Positions 1 through 10,880 are shown, numbered from the stretch's first letter. The stretch: 64,000 nucleotides of DNA from Rhodococcus rhodnii (GCA_000720375.1 JOAA01000035.1:1-64000); one strand, 5' to 3'. Program-made: numbers and translations. The notes: generated from the letters alone by a model not told the origin.

Positions 1-274
1 ACAATCACATGATCAACGAGGCCGTGCCCGACCTATGAACCGGGTGATCAACTTTGCCGACCCCCTGCCCGGGAGTGGTGGGGGATGTCCTGGGGTGGGA
101 TTGGGGTGTCGTCAAAAGTCCGGCTTGTGCTCGGGTTGGCGGATCGTGGCGAGGTTGGGTGTCGCCGTGCAGCGCCAGCTCGGCGTTGTGACGGGATCGC
201 TCCCTGAGCTGGTCCGCGGCAACGGCCTCGCTCGGGTTCGGGGGTGGCGTGCCCATGCATCGGGCGCGCCATCG
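1..274. other. Intergenic region downstream of glfT2 with a partial G-rich repeat
   Basis: I support no gene here. Bases about 60-115 (CCGGGAGTGGTGGGGG and what follows) resemble G-rich segments beside the dispersed repeats near 24.27 kb (inverted) and 55.85 kb. The open frames crossing this stretch have no recognisable protein character. Confidence 0.5.
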
Positions 275-2173
275 TCAGAGCTGGTACAGGCGGGCCCAGT
301 TTTCGCGGCTGGTCAGCTCGGGCATGGCTGCCTTGTACTGCTGCTGCACCGCGTTGCCTTCGGCCATGAAGCGCTTGAGCACGGCCGCGGACTGCTTGCC
401 GAGCCTGAGCATCAGGTCGCGGTCGTACTTGCGGAGGCGGACGCCTTCCTGGGACGCGTCCGTGACCGCCACGTTCGCGAACCGCGAGACGTGCCACCAG
501 GTCGCGTCCTCCAGGCTGACCGCGCCGCGCTCGAGCGAGTGCTTGCCCAGCAGCTGGTTGGCGACCTGCTGGAGCAGGCGTACTGGCTTGTTCTTCGGCG
601 ATGGGCCCGCTGGCACAAGGGGCAGTTCGCCGTTCTGCAGTTCAGGCACATCCGCTGGGCTGTGCCGGAATGTGTCCGGGTATTGCGCGCGCAGGGCTCG
701 GATCTCCGCTACGACCGCCGCGCCGCCGTCCTGCAGGATCGAGGGGCCGGCTAGGAAGTCTTCGACTGCTTTGAGCATCGTGGCCGCAAGGCCGTACTGC
801 ATTGAGAGCAGGTAGCGGGTGAGTTGGGCGGCGATCACTCGGGCTACCCGCTTGGTGTTGAACGGGCTGTGCAGGGCCGCCGTGATCATTGAGTTGCGCA
901 GGTTGAAGTACCTGTGCCAGTCGTCCCAGTCTTTCCACATGAAGTCGGCGTGCCATACCGCCGCGCCGGGCAGTGTCACTGTGGCGAAGCCTGCGGCTTT
1001 GGCGCGGTAGCCGTATTCCGCGTCGTCCCATTGGAAGAACACCGGCAGGGGGTAGCCGACCGCCTGCACGATCTCCGTTGGGATCAGGCAGGACCACCAG
1101 CCGTTGTAGCCCGCTTCGACTCGCCTTTCCTGGCGGTTCGGCTTGCCGGACTCAGGATCCACGCCCAGCAGGTCCGCGTTGGACAACGCGCCTTCCGAAA
1201 CCCGGCCTGCGGCAAGGCCTTCGAGGTCCGCGTATTCCGCACCGACGTGCAAGTTGTTGGGGTGCAGCAGGTTCAGCATCTGGCCGCCGACGATCACCGG
1301 GTGTGCCGTGCGGTTCGCGAAGGCCGTCAGGCGGATCGCGATGTCTGGCTCCAACAGCACGTCGTCGTCCATGAACAGGACGTTCGCGTGGTCCGATTCT
1401 TTCGCCGCCTCGAACAATCCGCGGGTGAAGCCTGCCGCTCCGCCCAGGTTCGGCTGCTGGATGTACGCCAGTTTCTTGCCGAGTTTCTTCGAGACTTCGG
1501 CGAACTTCGGGCGGGAATCCACCGTGTCCGTGCCTTGGTCGGCCACGTAGATCGTGTCCACGACCGCCAATGCGTCCGGGTCCGCGGCGAGGGCTTCGAG
1601 GGTGTTCAGGCAGTCGTCGGCACGGTTGCACGTGCAGATCACCACGGCCGTCGGGCGCAGGGTCTCCGGCGGGACGACGGTCCAGCGCACCTGGGACACG
1701 GTCAAGGTCTCGCCGACGCCGGTTTCGATGTCGACCCACAACGCGCCGCCGTCGATGAACCGGTCGAGCTTGGCGGACAACGTGACGGGGCCGTCAGCGG
1801 AGACAGCGGACGAGGCGACGGTCCGGGACACGCCCTCGTAATCCGACGCGTGCACGGTCACGCGGCCAGTGCCGGAAGCGACCAACTCGATGGTCACCTC
1901 GCGCACGACCGTCCAACGCTGCCAGTAGCTCGCGGGGAAGCGGCCGAAGTACGTGTTCATCGACACGACCGACGACGGCTCCACGGTCACGGCGTCGCGG
2001 GAGCGCTTGGCCGTGCCGGAGGTCACCTGGGCGTAGAGGTCGTCGCTGACGAGGGGCGACGGGCCGCCGAACAGGGCGCGCTGGGTGACCAGCTGGGCGG
2101 GCTTCTCCGGGGCGCGGCCGTTGCTCCGCGCACGGGATGTACTGGTCCGGGCCGGTGCGGTTTTGCCGGGCAT
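275..2173 (-). CDS. glfT2: Bifunctional galactofuranosyltransferase GlfT2
   Basis: Polymerises the galactan of arabinogalactan by adding UDP-galactofuranose with alternating beta-1,5 and beta-1,6 links to a decaprenyl-linked acceptor on the cytoplasmic face of the membrane. The 632-residue length matches mycobacterial GlfT2 (about 637). An N-terminal beta-sandwich region comes first, followed by a GT-A domain opening with ICTCNRADDC. The metal-binding FMDDDV lies near residue 269, the catalytic WDDAE near residue 380, and the metal-ligand His (VWHADF) near 406. The downstream minus-strand gene order differs from Mycobacterium tuberculosis, where glfT2 directly follows glf; here glf is 5 kb away. 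It follows the GtrA gene on the same strand with 26 bp between, so the two probably share a transcript. Confidence 0.95.
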   Translation of the reverse strand: MPGKTAPARTSTSRARSNGRAPEKPAQLVTQRALFGGPSPLVSDDLYAQVTSGTAKRSRDAVTVEPSSVVSMNTYFGRFPASYWQRWTVVREVTIELVASGTGRVTVHASDYEGVSRTVASSAVSADGPVTLSAKLDRFIDGGALWVDIETGVGETLTVSQVRWTVVPPETLRPTAVVICTCNRADDCLNTLEALAADPDALAVVDTIYVADQGTDTVDSRPKFAEVSKKLGKKLAYIQQPNLGGAAGFTRGLFEAAKESDHANVLFMDDDVLLEPDIAIRLTAFANRTAHPVIVGGQMLNLLHPNNLHVGAEYADLEGLAAGRVSEGALSNADLLGVDPESGKPNRQERRVEAGYNGWWSCLIPTEIVQAVGYPLPVFFQWDDAEYGYRAKAAGFATVTLPGAAVWHADFMWKDWDDWHRYFNLRNSMITAALHSPFNTKRVARVIAAQLTRYLLSMQYGLAATMLKAVEDFLAGPSILQDGGAAVVAEIRALRAQYPDTFRHSPADVPELQNGELPLVPAGPSPKNKPVRLLQQVANQLLGKHSLERGAVSLEDATWWHVSRFANVAVTDASQEGVRLRKYDRDLMLRLGKQSAAVLKRFMAEGNAVQQQYKAAMPELTSRENWARLYQL

Positions 2174-2199
2174 CGCGCCTCAGTCCTCCAGGACGGCTC

Positions 2200-2634
2200 T
2201 CAGTCGCGGAACACCACGGTCCGCAGCATCACGAAGTTGATCAATGTAGCCGTGCCCTGGGCGATCACCCACGCCACGGTGAGGTGCCACCTGAAGTCAC
2301 CGAGCACGTGCAGCATCAACGCGTTCACACCCACGTTCACGAAGAACGTCGTGGTGTAGAGCAGCATGAACTTCGCGACCGGCGCGGCACCGCCCGTGGC
2401 GTTGAACGTCCAACGCCGGTTGATCAGGTAGGCGGTGGTGGTACCGAGGATGAAGCTTATCGCCTTGGCCAGGTGCACCCACGTGCCCATTGCCACCAGT
2501 GCCTGGTAGCTGCCGTAGTCCACCGCCGCGGCCAGCACGCCGACCACGACAAAACGGATGATCTGGGTGAGCAAACCCACACTTCGTGACCCGGTGGGAG
2601 AGTCAGCGTCCACTGCGTCCACGGTCGTCACCAT
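2200..2634 (-). CDS. GtrA family membrane protein (Rv3789-like)
   Basis: A 144-residue protein with four predicted membrane helices after a short polar N-terminus. Family hallmarks include QIIRFVVVGVLAA near residue 24 and NRRWTFNA near residue 76. GtrA proteins are small polytopic proteins implicated in moving or presenting polyprenyl-phosphate sugars. In Mycobacterium tuberculosis the homologue Rv3789 sits beside dprE1-dprE2 and has been linked to arabinan assembly. Here it is divergent from dprE1, with 61 bp between the two starts, and lies directly upstream of glfT2. That context supports a role in arabinogalactan precursor handling. The exact biochemical role is unsettled in the family. 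Confidence 0.85.
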   Translation of the reverse strand: MVTTVDAVDADSPTGSRSVGLLTQIIRFVVVGVLAAAVDYGSYQALVAMGTWVHLAKAISFILGTTTAYLINRRWTFNATGGAAPVAKFMLLYTTTFFVNVGVNALMLHVLGDFRWHLTVAWVIAQGTATLINFVMLRTVVFRD

Positions 2635-2695
2635 GATTCCTCACTGCTCGGCGCCCCAAGCAGTCTAAAAGTCGGCGCTCGGTACGCTCAGCCGG

Positions 2696-4042
2696 GTGGA
2701 TGCCGAGTTGCGAACGCTGGTCGGCTGGGGCCGCACAGCGCCGAGTACCGCGCGAGTCGTCGTCCCACGGACCGTCCAGGAAGTGATCGACGTGCTGCGC
2801 TCCGCCGACGAGCGCGGCGTGATCGCACGTGGCCTGGGTCGTGCGTACGGCGACCCGGCGCAGAACGCGGGTGGCCTGGTCATCGACATGACGGGCCTGG
2901 ACCGGATCCACTCCATCGACGCCGAGGCCGCCACGGTCGACACGGCCGCGGGCGTGAGCCTGGACACGCTGATGCGCAGGCTGCTGCCGTTCGGCCTCTG
3001 GCTGCCGGTGCTGCCGGGAACGCGGCAGGTCAGCGTGGGTGGCGCGATCGGCGCGGACATCCACGGCAAGGCACACCACGTGGAAGGCAGCTTCTGCGAC
3101 CACGTCGAGTCCATGGATCTGGTCACCGCGGACGGCCAGATCCACACCGTTACGCCGGACGACGACCTGTTCTGGGCGACCGCGGGCGGCATGGGCCTCA
3201 CGGGCGTGGTCGTGCGGGCGAAGCTGAAGCTCAACCGGGTCGAGACGGCGTACTTCAAGGTCGACACCGACCAGATCGACAACCTGGACGATCTGATGGC
3301 CCGGCAGTCCGTCGACGACGACAAATACCTCGAGTCGGTGTCGTGGTTCGACACCACGGCCACCGGCAAGCACCTCGGCCGCGGCATCCTGACCAGGGCG
3401 AACCACGCCACCCTTGACGACTTGCCGAAGAAACTGCGGGCGAACCCGTTGAAGTTCGACGCGCCGCAGCTGCTGACCATCCCGAACATCTTCCCGCCAG
3501 GAATGCTGAACAAGCTGACCGCGCGGGCGTTCTGCGAGCTCTGGTACCGCAAGTCGCCGACCAGGCACGGCGCGATCCAGAACATCACGATGTTCCTGCA
3601 CCCGCTGGACATCCTCGGCGAGTGGAACAGGGCGTACGGGCCGCGTGGCTTCCTGCAGTACCAGTACGTCATCCCGTTCGGCCGGGAGGACGCGGTCAAA
3701 CGCAGCGTGCAGATGATGGTCGACAGCGGCCACGTGTCGTTGTTGAACGTGCTCAAGCGGTTCGGTGAAGGCAACCGGTCCCCGTTGTCGTTCCCCGAGC
3801 CCGGCTGGACGCTGGCAGTCGACCTGCCGGTCCGGCGCGGTCTCGCGGAACTGTGTGCCGGGCTCGACGAGCTCGTGCTGACCGCCGGTGGGCGGCTGTA
3901 CCTGGCCAAGGAGTCCAGGACGACGCCCGAGGCGATCGAGAGGATGTACCCCCGGATCGACGAGTGGCGAAAGGTGCGCGCCGACGTCGACCCGACCGGA
4001 ATCTTTGTCTCCGATATGGCCAGAAGGTTGAGGCTTACGTGA
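2696..4042 (+). CDS. dprE1: Decaprenylphosphoryl-beta-D-ribose 2-oxidase DprE1
   Basis: FAD-dependent oxidase that converts decaprenylphosphoryl-ribose to the 2-keto intermediate, the first half of the epimerisation giving decaprenylphosphoryl-arabinose, the arabinan donor. The 448 residues match the family. The N-terminal FAD-binding region carries GLGRAYGDPAQNAGG near residues 45-60 and the P-loop-like GTRQVSVGGAIGADIHGK near 107-124. The C-terminus ends SDMARRLRLT, close to the mycobacterial end. The start is GTG at 2696. The stop overlaps the dprE2 start by 4 bp, implying translational coupling. Oddity: at the position of the benzothiazinone-reactive cysteine (Cys387 in M. tuberculosis) this protein has Ala374, in PGWTLAVDLPV. 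Confidence 0.95.
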   Translation: MDAELRTLVGWGRTAPSTARVVVPRTVQEVIDVLRSADERGVIARGLGRAYGDPAQNAGGLVIDMTGLDRIHSIDAEAATVDTAAGVSLDTLMRRLLPFGLWLPVLPGTRQVSVGGAIGADIHGKAHHVEGSFCDHVESMDLVTADGQIHTVTPDDDLFWATAGGMGLTGVVVRAKLKLNRVETAYFKVDTDQIDNLDDLMARQSVDDDKYLESVSWFDTTATGKHLGRGILTRANHATLDDLPKKLRANPLKFDAPQLLTIPNIFPPGMLNKLTARAFCELWYRKSPTRHGAIQNITMFLHPLDILGEWNRAYGPRGFLQYQYVIPFGREDAVKRSVQMMVDSGHVSLLNVLKRFGEGNRSPLSFPEPGWTLAVDLPVRRGLAELCAGLDELVLTAGGRLYLAKESRTTPEAIERMYPRIDEWRKVRADVDPTGIFVSDMARRLRLT

Positions 4043-4797
4043 TCGACGCGGTTGGCACCCCACAGTCCCTGTTGTTGCTCGGCGGCACCTCCGAGATCGG
4101 CCTAGCGGTCGCTGAGCGCTACGCACGTCAGCGCCCGTCGTTGCGGGTCACGCTGGCGGGCCGCCCGTCCGACCGTCTCGACGCCGCCGCCGCGCGGCTG
4201 CGCGAGGCGGGGGCGACCGTCAGCACGCTGCCGTTCGACGCCCGACAGCCCGACACGCACGTCGAGGTGATCGAGAAGGCGTTCGCGGACGGCGACATCG
4301 ACGTGACGGTCGTGGCGTTCGGTGTGCTCGGTGACCAGGAAGAGGCATGGACGAACGTTGACGTCGCCCGCGAGCTCGCCGAGATCAACTACGTGGCCGC
4401 GCTGACCATCGGCGTGCCGCTTGCCGAGCGCCTGCGCAAGCAGGGACACGGCTCGATCGTCGCGTTGTCGTCCGCAGCCGGTGAGCGGGCTCGCCGGTCG
4501 AACTTCGTGTACGGCTCGACCAAGGCCGGCTTCGACGCCTTCTACACGGGCCTGACGTACGCCCTGAAGCCGCACGGCGTGACCGTCACGGTCGTAAGGC
4601 CGGGCTTCGTGCGCACGAAGATGACCGAGGGTCTGAAGGAGGCCCCGCTGTCGCAGACCGCCGACCAGGTCGCCGACATCATCGTCAGTGCCGTGCGCAA
4701 CCGCCGCGAGCAGGTGTGGGCGCCCGCGGCGATGCGCGGCGTGATGTCGATCCTGCGGCACGTGCCGCGGCCGATCTTCCGCAAGCTGCCGTTCTAG
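4039..4797 (+). CDS. dprE2: Decaprenylphosphoryl-2-keto-ribose reductase DprE2
   Basis: Short-chain dehydrogenase that reduces the DprE1 product to decaprenylphosphoryl-arabinose using NAD(P)H. The GTG start at 4039 overlaps the dprE1 stop and gives 252 residues, close to the 254 of Rv3791; a longer upstream frame from 3853 is rejected because it lies inside dprE1. The nucleotide-binding motif is the variant LLGGTSEIGLA near residues 13-23. The catalytic triad region shows ALSSAAGER, then YGSTKAG (YxxxK) near residue 156. Its stop overlaps the stop of the opposite-strand SUFU gene. Together with DprE1, the UbiA-type transferase and the PAP2 phosphatase, the window holds the route from phosphoribosyl pyrophosphate to the arabinan donor. 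Confidence 0.93.
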   Translation: MIDAVGTPQSLLLLGGTSEIGLAVAERYARQRPSLRVTLAGRPSDRLDAAAARLREAGATVSTLPFDARQPDTHVEVIEKAFADGDIDVTVVAFGVLGDQEEAWTNVDVARELAEINYVAALTIGVPLAERLRKQGHGSIVALSSAAGERARRSNFVYGSTKAGFDAFYTGLTYALKPHGVTVTVVRPGFVRTKMTEGLKEAPLSQTADQVADIIVSAVRNRREQVWAPAAMRGVMSILRHVPRPIFRKLPF

Positions 4798-5790
4798 ACG
4801 ATCTCGATCGTCACGCCAGGCAACGAGGTCATCGGCGTCCGCCCCGCGACCGGGCGGAACGCCGCGACCAGCTCGTCAAGGGCCGCGTCGGGGATCGACA
4901 CGGTCAGGATCCCGTCTTCGGACTGCTCGGCGGAGAACTCGTCCGCGGGCAGGAAACCGACGGCTTGCTGGGCGGACGCGACCAGCAGGCCGTAGCCGAA
5001 GGGCAGCCTGCCGCGCAGCGTGCGACCGATGCGTTCGGCGGGCTTCGTGCCGAACCGCAACGTCAGGCCCTCGGTCAGGTCCCACTCGGCCACGTCGACC
5101 ATCAGCTCGCCGCTGTTGGAGCCGTCCCGCTCGACACCGGCTCGGACCGGCTCGGACCGTCTCGGCCAGTTCAGGGGTCAGCAGCGAGCTCCGGTCGATG
5201 TCGGTGACCGCGAGCGGCATCTGCGGCTGCAGCAGGCCGAGCAGAGACTCGGTGTGCCACTCGGTCGCGGCCTCGTACTCGTCCGGCGTCAGTCCGACGA
5301 GCTGGAGGAACTGCACGGCGCCGTTCGGGGTGTCGATTTCGCCCAGCTCGGGGTCACGGATGAACGCGAGCGTCCGAATCAGTGAATCCGGGCGGTCGGC
5401 GGCGATCGGGCCGTTCGCGTCGATGTGGTGGCCGGGCGCGAACCAGTTGCCCGTCTGGATGACGTAGCGGGCCAGGTTCTGCATCAGGTTCGCCGGCCAG
5501 ATCGGGGGTTCGGCCTGGTCAGGCCGGCGAACCAGGCGGAACGTGAACTCGAAGCCCCAGCCGGAGACGTCCGCGTCCTCGGATTGCTTGTCGTGCAGCT
5601 CGGACATGCCGTAGCTGACGTAATGCCAGTGCGGCACGGGCTCGGTCCGCGTGTACGCGCTGATGCCGTCGAGCGGGTCCTCCCCGCCCAACGACCATCT
5701 CAGCAGCGTCCCCCAGTGCTGGGGTTTCTCGTCGCCGTAGATCCGCGCGCACGCGCTGTCGATCGCCGACCAGCCAGGAGCTTCGTCCAT
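4794..5790 (-). pseudogene. Suppressor-of-fused (SUFU) domain protein, frameshifted
   Basis: From ATG at 5790 the frame reads MDEAPGWSAIDSACARIYG and continues as a typical bacterial SUFU-domain protein (GISAYTR, WHYVSYGMSEL, GFEFTFRL, GNWFAPGHHID). After ELAETVRAG near residue 214 it shifts into an Arg-rich nonsense frame. The authentic C-terminus continues in another frame (MVDVAEWDLTEGLTLRFG... to 4794). The junction is exactly a 10-bp unit present in two tandem copies at 5137-5158; removing one copy restores one frame of about 328 codons. So this is a recent duplication, a phase-variable switch or a sequencing error. Bacterial SUFU-domain proteins are often immunity proteins or of unknown role. 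The gene sits between dprE2 and ubiA, 11 bp upstream-adjacent to the ubiA stop. Confidence 0.85.
5137..5158. repeat. 10-bp tandem duplication causing the SUFU frameshift
   Basis: The unit ccggctcgga occurs at 5137-5146 and 5147-5156, followed by cc, giving 2.2 perfect copies. Because 10 is not a multiple of 3, one extra copy shifts the reading frame of the minus-strand SUFU gene. Confidence 0.9.
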
Positions 5791-5801
5791 GGCGGACGAG
5801 C

Positions 5802-6693
5802 CTAGATATAGACCGCCAGCGCGAGGGACGCGACCCACGCGACGCCGAGGACCTGCAGGACACGGTCCTTCAACGCGATGTCCTCAGGCGCTCCGGCTGT
5901 ACCGCCGTCGACGTCGACGGCGTAGCGCAGCACGGCGATGACGAACGGGATCATCGACACCGAGGACCAGACCGAGTTGTGGTGGTCCTGCCGGATCTCG
6001 AACGCCCACAGGCCGTAGGTCATGATCACCACGGCGGCCGAGGTCGCCCAGACGAACCGCAGGTAGCTGGCCGAGTACTTGGCCAGCGACGCCCGGATCT
6101 TCGCACCGGTCTTCTCGAACAGGGTGATCTCGGCGTAGCGCTTGCCGGACACCATGAACAGCGAGCCGAACGCCGTGACCAGCAGGAACCACGGCGAAAG
6201 CGGGATACCGGCCGCCGCGCCACCGGCGATCGCGCGCATCAGGAAGCCGGAGGCCACGATGCACAGGTCGATCACGGTCTGGTGCTTGAGGCCGAAGCAG
6301 TACCCGAGCTGGACGATCTCGTACACGCCGATCACGACGGCCAACTGCCAGCTGGCCAGGAACGAGATGCCGAGCGCGCCGAGGAACAGCACGACCGCGA
6401 TGGCCCAGGCGAGCTGCGTGGGCACGACCCCGGCCGCGATCGGCCGGTTGCGCTTGGTCGGGTGCGCGCGGTCGGCCTCGACATCCAGCGTGTCGTTGAC
6501 GAAGTACACCGCCGAAGCCGCGAGGCAGAACGCGACGAACGCGATCCCGGCGTCCGCGAGGACCGTGGTGTCAGTCAGCCGCGACGCGGTGAACGGCGCG
6601 GCCAGCACCAGGATGTTCTTGATCCACTGACGTGGCCGCGCGGTCCTGATCAGGCCGGCGACCACGTTGGTCGAAGCCTTGGGCGCCGCGGCT

Positions 6694-6722
<29 letters not shown>
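5802..6722 (-). CDS. ubiA: Decaprenyl-phosphate phosphoribosyltransferase (UbiA family, Rv3806c-like)
   Basis: Transfers phosphoribose from PRPP to decaprenyl phosphate, the committed step to decaprenylphosphoryl-arabinose. It is a 306-residue polytopic membrane protein with about nine helices. The prenyl-phosphate/metal motif NDxxDxxxD starts at Asn76 (NDTLDVEADRAHPTKRNRP). The N-terminus contains RTARPRQWIKNILVLAAP, characteristic of the mycobacterial-type enzyme rather than menaquinone UbiA proteins. The start codon lies within the end of the PAP2 gene (29-bp overlap), so glf, PAP2 and ubiA form one operon in the order expected from mycobacteria, minus glfT2. Confidence 0.92.
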
Positions 6723-8786
<2,064 letters not shown>

Positions 8787-9026
8787 ATGATCACCGGCAT
8801 GACGAAGACATTGGGACGTATCGCCGCCGGTGCCGCCGCTGTGGGCATCATGTTCGCCGGTGCGAGCACCGCATGGGCCGACTGGATCTACAAGGGCAGC
8901 TTCCCGAATGAAGCACAGTGCGAGGCTGAGGCCGTGAAGTACCGCAGCAGCGACGTCGGCGCCAAGTGCTACTACGACCGTGGCCACGCCGAGTGGGACC
9001 TCGTCATCTGGTCCATCGGCGGCTGA
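8787..9026 (+). CDS. Small secreted protein of unknown function
   Basis: I do not recognise the family. The 79-residue product has a short positive N-terminus, a hydrophobic stretch (residues about 12-27) and a likely signal-peptidase site after ASTAWA. The mature part is about 48 residues. It contains two cysteines (EAQCEAEAVKYR and GAKCYYDRGH), consistent with one disulfide, and is rich in aromatic residues, ending WDLVIWSIGG. ATG at 8787 and ATG at 8799 are both possible starts. It is followed closely by a hairpin terminator at 9050-9080, so it is probably a single-gene transcript. Such small exported proteins with a Cys pair are common in Pseudonocardiales and mostly uncharacterised. Confidence 0.7.
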   Translation: MITGMTKTLGRIAAGAAAVGIMFAGASTAWADWIYKGSFPNEAQCEAEAVKYRSSDVGAKCYYDRGHAEWDLVIWSIGG

Positions 9027-9049
9027 GCAGGCAGCAACAGGCAGCAAGC

Positions 9050-9080
9050 GGAGGGCGGGCCGGGGGCTCGCCCTCCTTTG
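9050..9080 (+). terminator. Rho-independent-type terminator after the small secreted-protein gene
   Basis: Arms ggagggcggg (9050-9059) and ctcgccctcc (9067-9076) form a stem of 8 perfect pairs plus a G-T and a G-C pair, with a 7-nt loop and a following ttt. It lies 24 bp past the stop and just before the convergent LLM oxidoreductase end. Confidence 0.75.
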
Positions 9081-9085
9081 TGCTG

Positions 9086-9958
9086 TCAGCGCAGGGCCGG
9101 GAGGACCTCCGCGGCGATGTCCTCGACGAGTTGCTCCGAGCCCGCGTAGACGCCGTCGTGCCGGGGCCAGGGCACGGTCACGTCGGTGAAGCCGAGTGCC
9201 TCCGCGCGACCGAGGACGTCACGGAAGTGCTCGACGCTCGTGAGCACGTACTCCGGGGCGCCGTCGAGGTTCAGATAACGATCAATGGTCACCTGGTTGC
9301 GGCCCACTGTTTCCAGAATCGATGCGAAACGGTTGGACACCTCGGCCACCGAAGCCCACCACGACTCCATGTCGTCGACGGGTTCGGCGCCTGTCGTCAC
9401 CCAGCCTGTGCCGTAGCGGGCGGCCACGTTCATCGCTTTCGGGCCGTTGGCGGCCACGACGAACGGCAGCCGTGGTTTCTGCACGCATCCAGGTGCGTTG
9501 CGGGCCTCGACGGCTTCGTAGTACTCACCGCGCCAGGTCGTCCTGTCCTGGCGCAGCAGGAGGTCCAGCAGCTCCACGAACTCGGCGAAGCGATCGGACC
9601 GGCTGCGGGGTGGGGCCGAACCCATCACCTTCGTGTCGTAACCGCTGCCACCTGCGCCGACGCCAAGGATGAAGCGACCGTCGGAGACGTCGTCGACGGC
9701 CGTGAGTTCGCGGGCGAACGAGACCGGGTGCCGGAAGTTCGGCGAGGCGACCCACGTCCCCAGGCGGATCTTGGAGGTCACCATGGCCGCTGCGGTCAGC
9801 GTGGGGATGGCACCGAACCATGGCCCGTCCACCAGGCTGCGCCAGCCCAGGTGGTCATACGTCCACGCGTGGTCGAAGCCGTATTCCTCCGCGGCACGCC
9901 ACTTGGGCTCGGCTGCCCACCAACGATGCTCGGGGAGGATTTCGATACCAACTCGCAC
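9086..9958 (-). CDS. LLM-class (luciferase-like) flavin/F420-dependent oxidoreductase
   Basis: A 290-residue TIM-barrel protein of the bacterial luciferase-like superfamily. Family motifs: an early GIEILPEHRWW, DHAWTYDHLGWRSL near residue 29, ASPNFRHPVSFARELTAVDDVSDGRFILGVGAGGSGYD near 73-108, and VAANGPKAMNVAARYGTGWVT near 170. The DVSDGRFILGVGAGG block is typical of actinobacterial F420-dependent members, so F420 is a more likely cofactor than free FMN. The substrate is unknown. It is convergent with the secreted-protein gene and divergent from the HAD gene. Its closeness to the luxC/luxE-like operon is noted, but there is no shared transcript. Confidence 0.8.
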   Translation of the reverse strand: MRVGIEILPEHRWWAAEPKWRAAEEYGFDHAWTYDHLGWRSLVDGPWFGAIPTLTAAAMVTSKIRLGTWVASPNFRHPVSFARELTAVDDVSDGRFILGVGAGGSGYDTKVMGSAPPRSRSDRFAEFVELLDLLLRQDRTTWRGEYYEAVEARNAPGCVQKPRLPFVVAANGPKAMNVAARYGTGWVTTGAEPVDDMESWWASVAEVSNRFASILETVGRNQVTIDRYLNLDGAPEYVLTSVEHFRDVLGRAEALGFTDVTVPWPRHDGVYAGSEQLVEDIAAEVLPALR

Positions 9959-10067
9959 GATGATCGACCGTAGCGCTTTCGACTATCTGTCGCCCAGCTT
10001 ACGGCCATTTGGACGCTCAAGTTGACGTCGATCACAAGGCTCGGTGCGCGGCGAGGCATCAGGCAGG

Positions 10068-10880
10068 ATGGATTACGTGGAGAAACCCCTGCTGATCGCC
10101 TCAGATGTCGATGGAACCTTGCTCGATGTGACCGAAACGATCACCGCGCGTACCAAGGACGTCGTCGGCAGGGTCATCGCGACCGGGACTCCTTTCCTGC
10201 TCGTCAGCGGCCGTCCGCCGCGGTGGATCACGCCGATCGCCGATATGGCGGAGCTCAACGGGTACGCGGTCTGCGCGAACGGTGCCGTGCTCTACGACAT
10301 CCGCGAAGACACTGTGGTGTCAGCGGAAACCCTCGATCCCGTGCTGCTGAAGAACATCGCGGACACCGTCAAGGATCTGCTGCCGGGATCGGTTGTCGCG
10401 GTGGAACGCCTTCCGCACAACGGAATCGACGAAACCTTTGTCTGCGAGCCGGAGTACGCCAGTCCGTGGGGCGACACGAAGATCGCTGAGAGCTCGCTCG
10501 CCGAGGCGGTCGGCCAGCCCGGGGTGAAGATGCTCATCCGGCACCGCGGGATGACCAGCGACGAGATGGCGCGTGCCGTTGTGCCCGTCCTCGCGGACGC
10601 GGTGAGCATCACGTACTCGACCAACCAAGGCCTGCTGGAGTTCGCCAAGAAGGACGTCACCAAGGCGACCGGGCTGGCCAAAGCCGCCGAGTTGTTCGGC
10701 GTCGCCAGGGCCGACGTGGTCGCGTTCGGCGACATGCCCAACGACATCCCGATGCTGGGATGGGCAGGCCACGGCGTCGCGATGAGCAACGCGCACCCCG
10801 ACGTGCTCGCCGTCGCCGACGAGGTCACCGCGACCAACTCCGACGACGGCGTGGCGCAGGTACTGGAGCGCTGGTTTTAG
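10068..10880 (+). CDS. HAD-IIB (Cof-type) phosphatase
   Basis: A 270-residue haloacid-dehalogenase hydrolase of the Cof subfamily, which dephosphorylates small sugar or nucleotide phosphates in the cytoplasm. Motif I is IASDVDGTLLD (nucleophile Asp near residue 12). Motif II is LLVSGRPPRW. The lysine region is FAKKDVTKATGLAKAAELFG, and motif IV is AFGDMPNDIPML. The ATG at 10068 follows an aggcagg ribosome site; an upstream GTG at 10044 is less likely. Its end overlaps the 3' end of the convergent acyl reductase gene by 4 bp. The natural substrate cannot be read from sequence. Confidence 0.88.
   Translation: MDYVEKPLLIASDVDGTLLDVTETITARTKDVVGRVIATGTPFLLVSGRPPRWITPIADMAELNGYAVCANGAVLYDIREDTVVSAETLDPVLLKNIADTVKDLLPGSVVAVERLPHNGIDETFVCEPEYASPWGDTKIAESSLAEAVGQPGVKMLIRHRGMTSDEMARAVVPVLADAVSITYSTNQGLLEFAKKDVTKATGLAKAAELFGVARADVVAFGDMPNDIPMLGWAGHGVAMSNAHPDVLAVADEVTATNSDDGVAQVLERWF

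Noticed and set aside
5..256. Small minus-strand frame at the left edge
   Set aside because: Pro/Arg-rich, no ribosome site, overlaps the G-rich repeat-like sequence.
914..2359. 481-codon plus-strand open frame opposite glfT2
   Set aside because: It is antisense to glfT2 and rich in Arg, His and Val without motifs.
9086..9958. LLM oxidoreductase as the luciferase partner of the LuxC/LuxE-like genes
   Set aside because: Its motifs fit actinobacterial F420-type LLM enzymes, it is on a separate transcript with the HAD gene between, and there is no second luciferase subunit.
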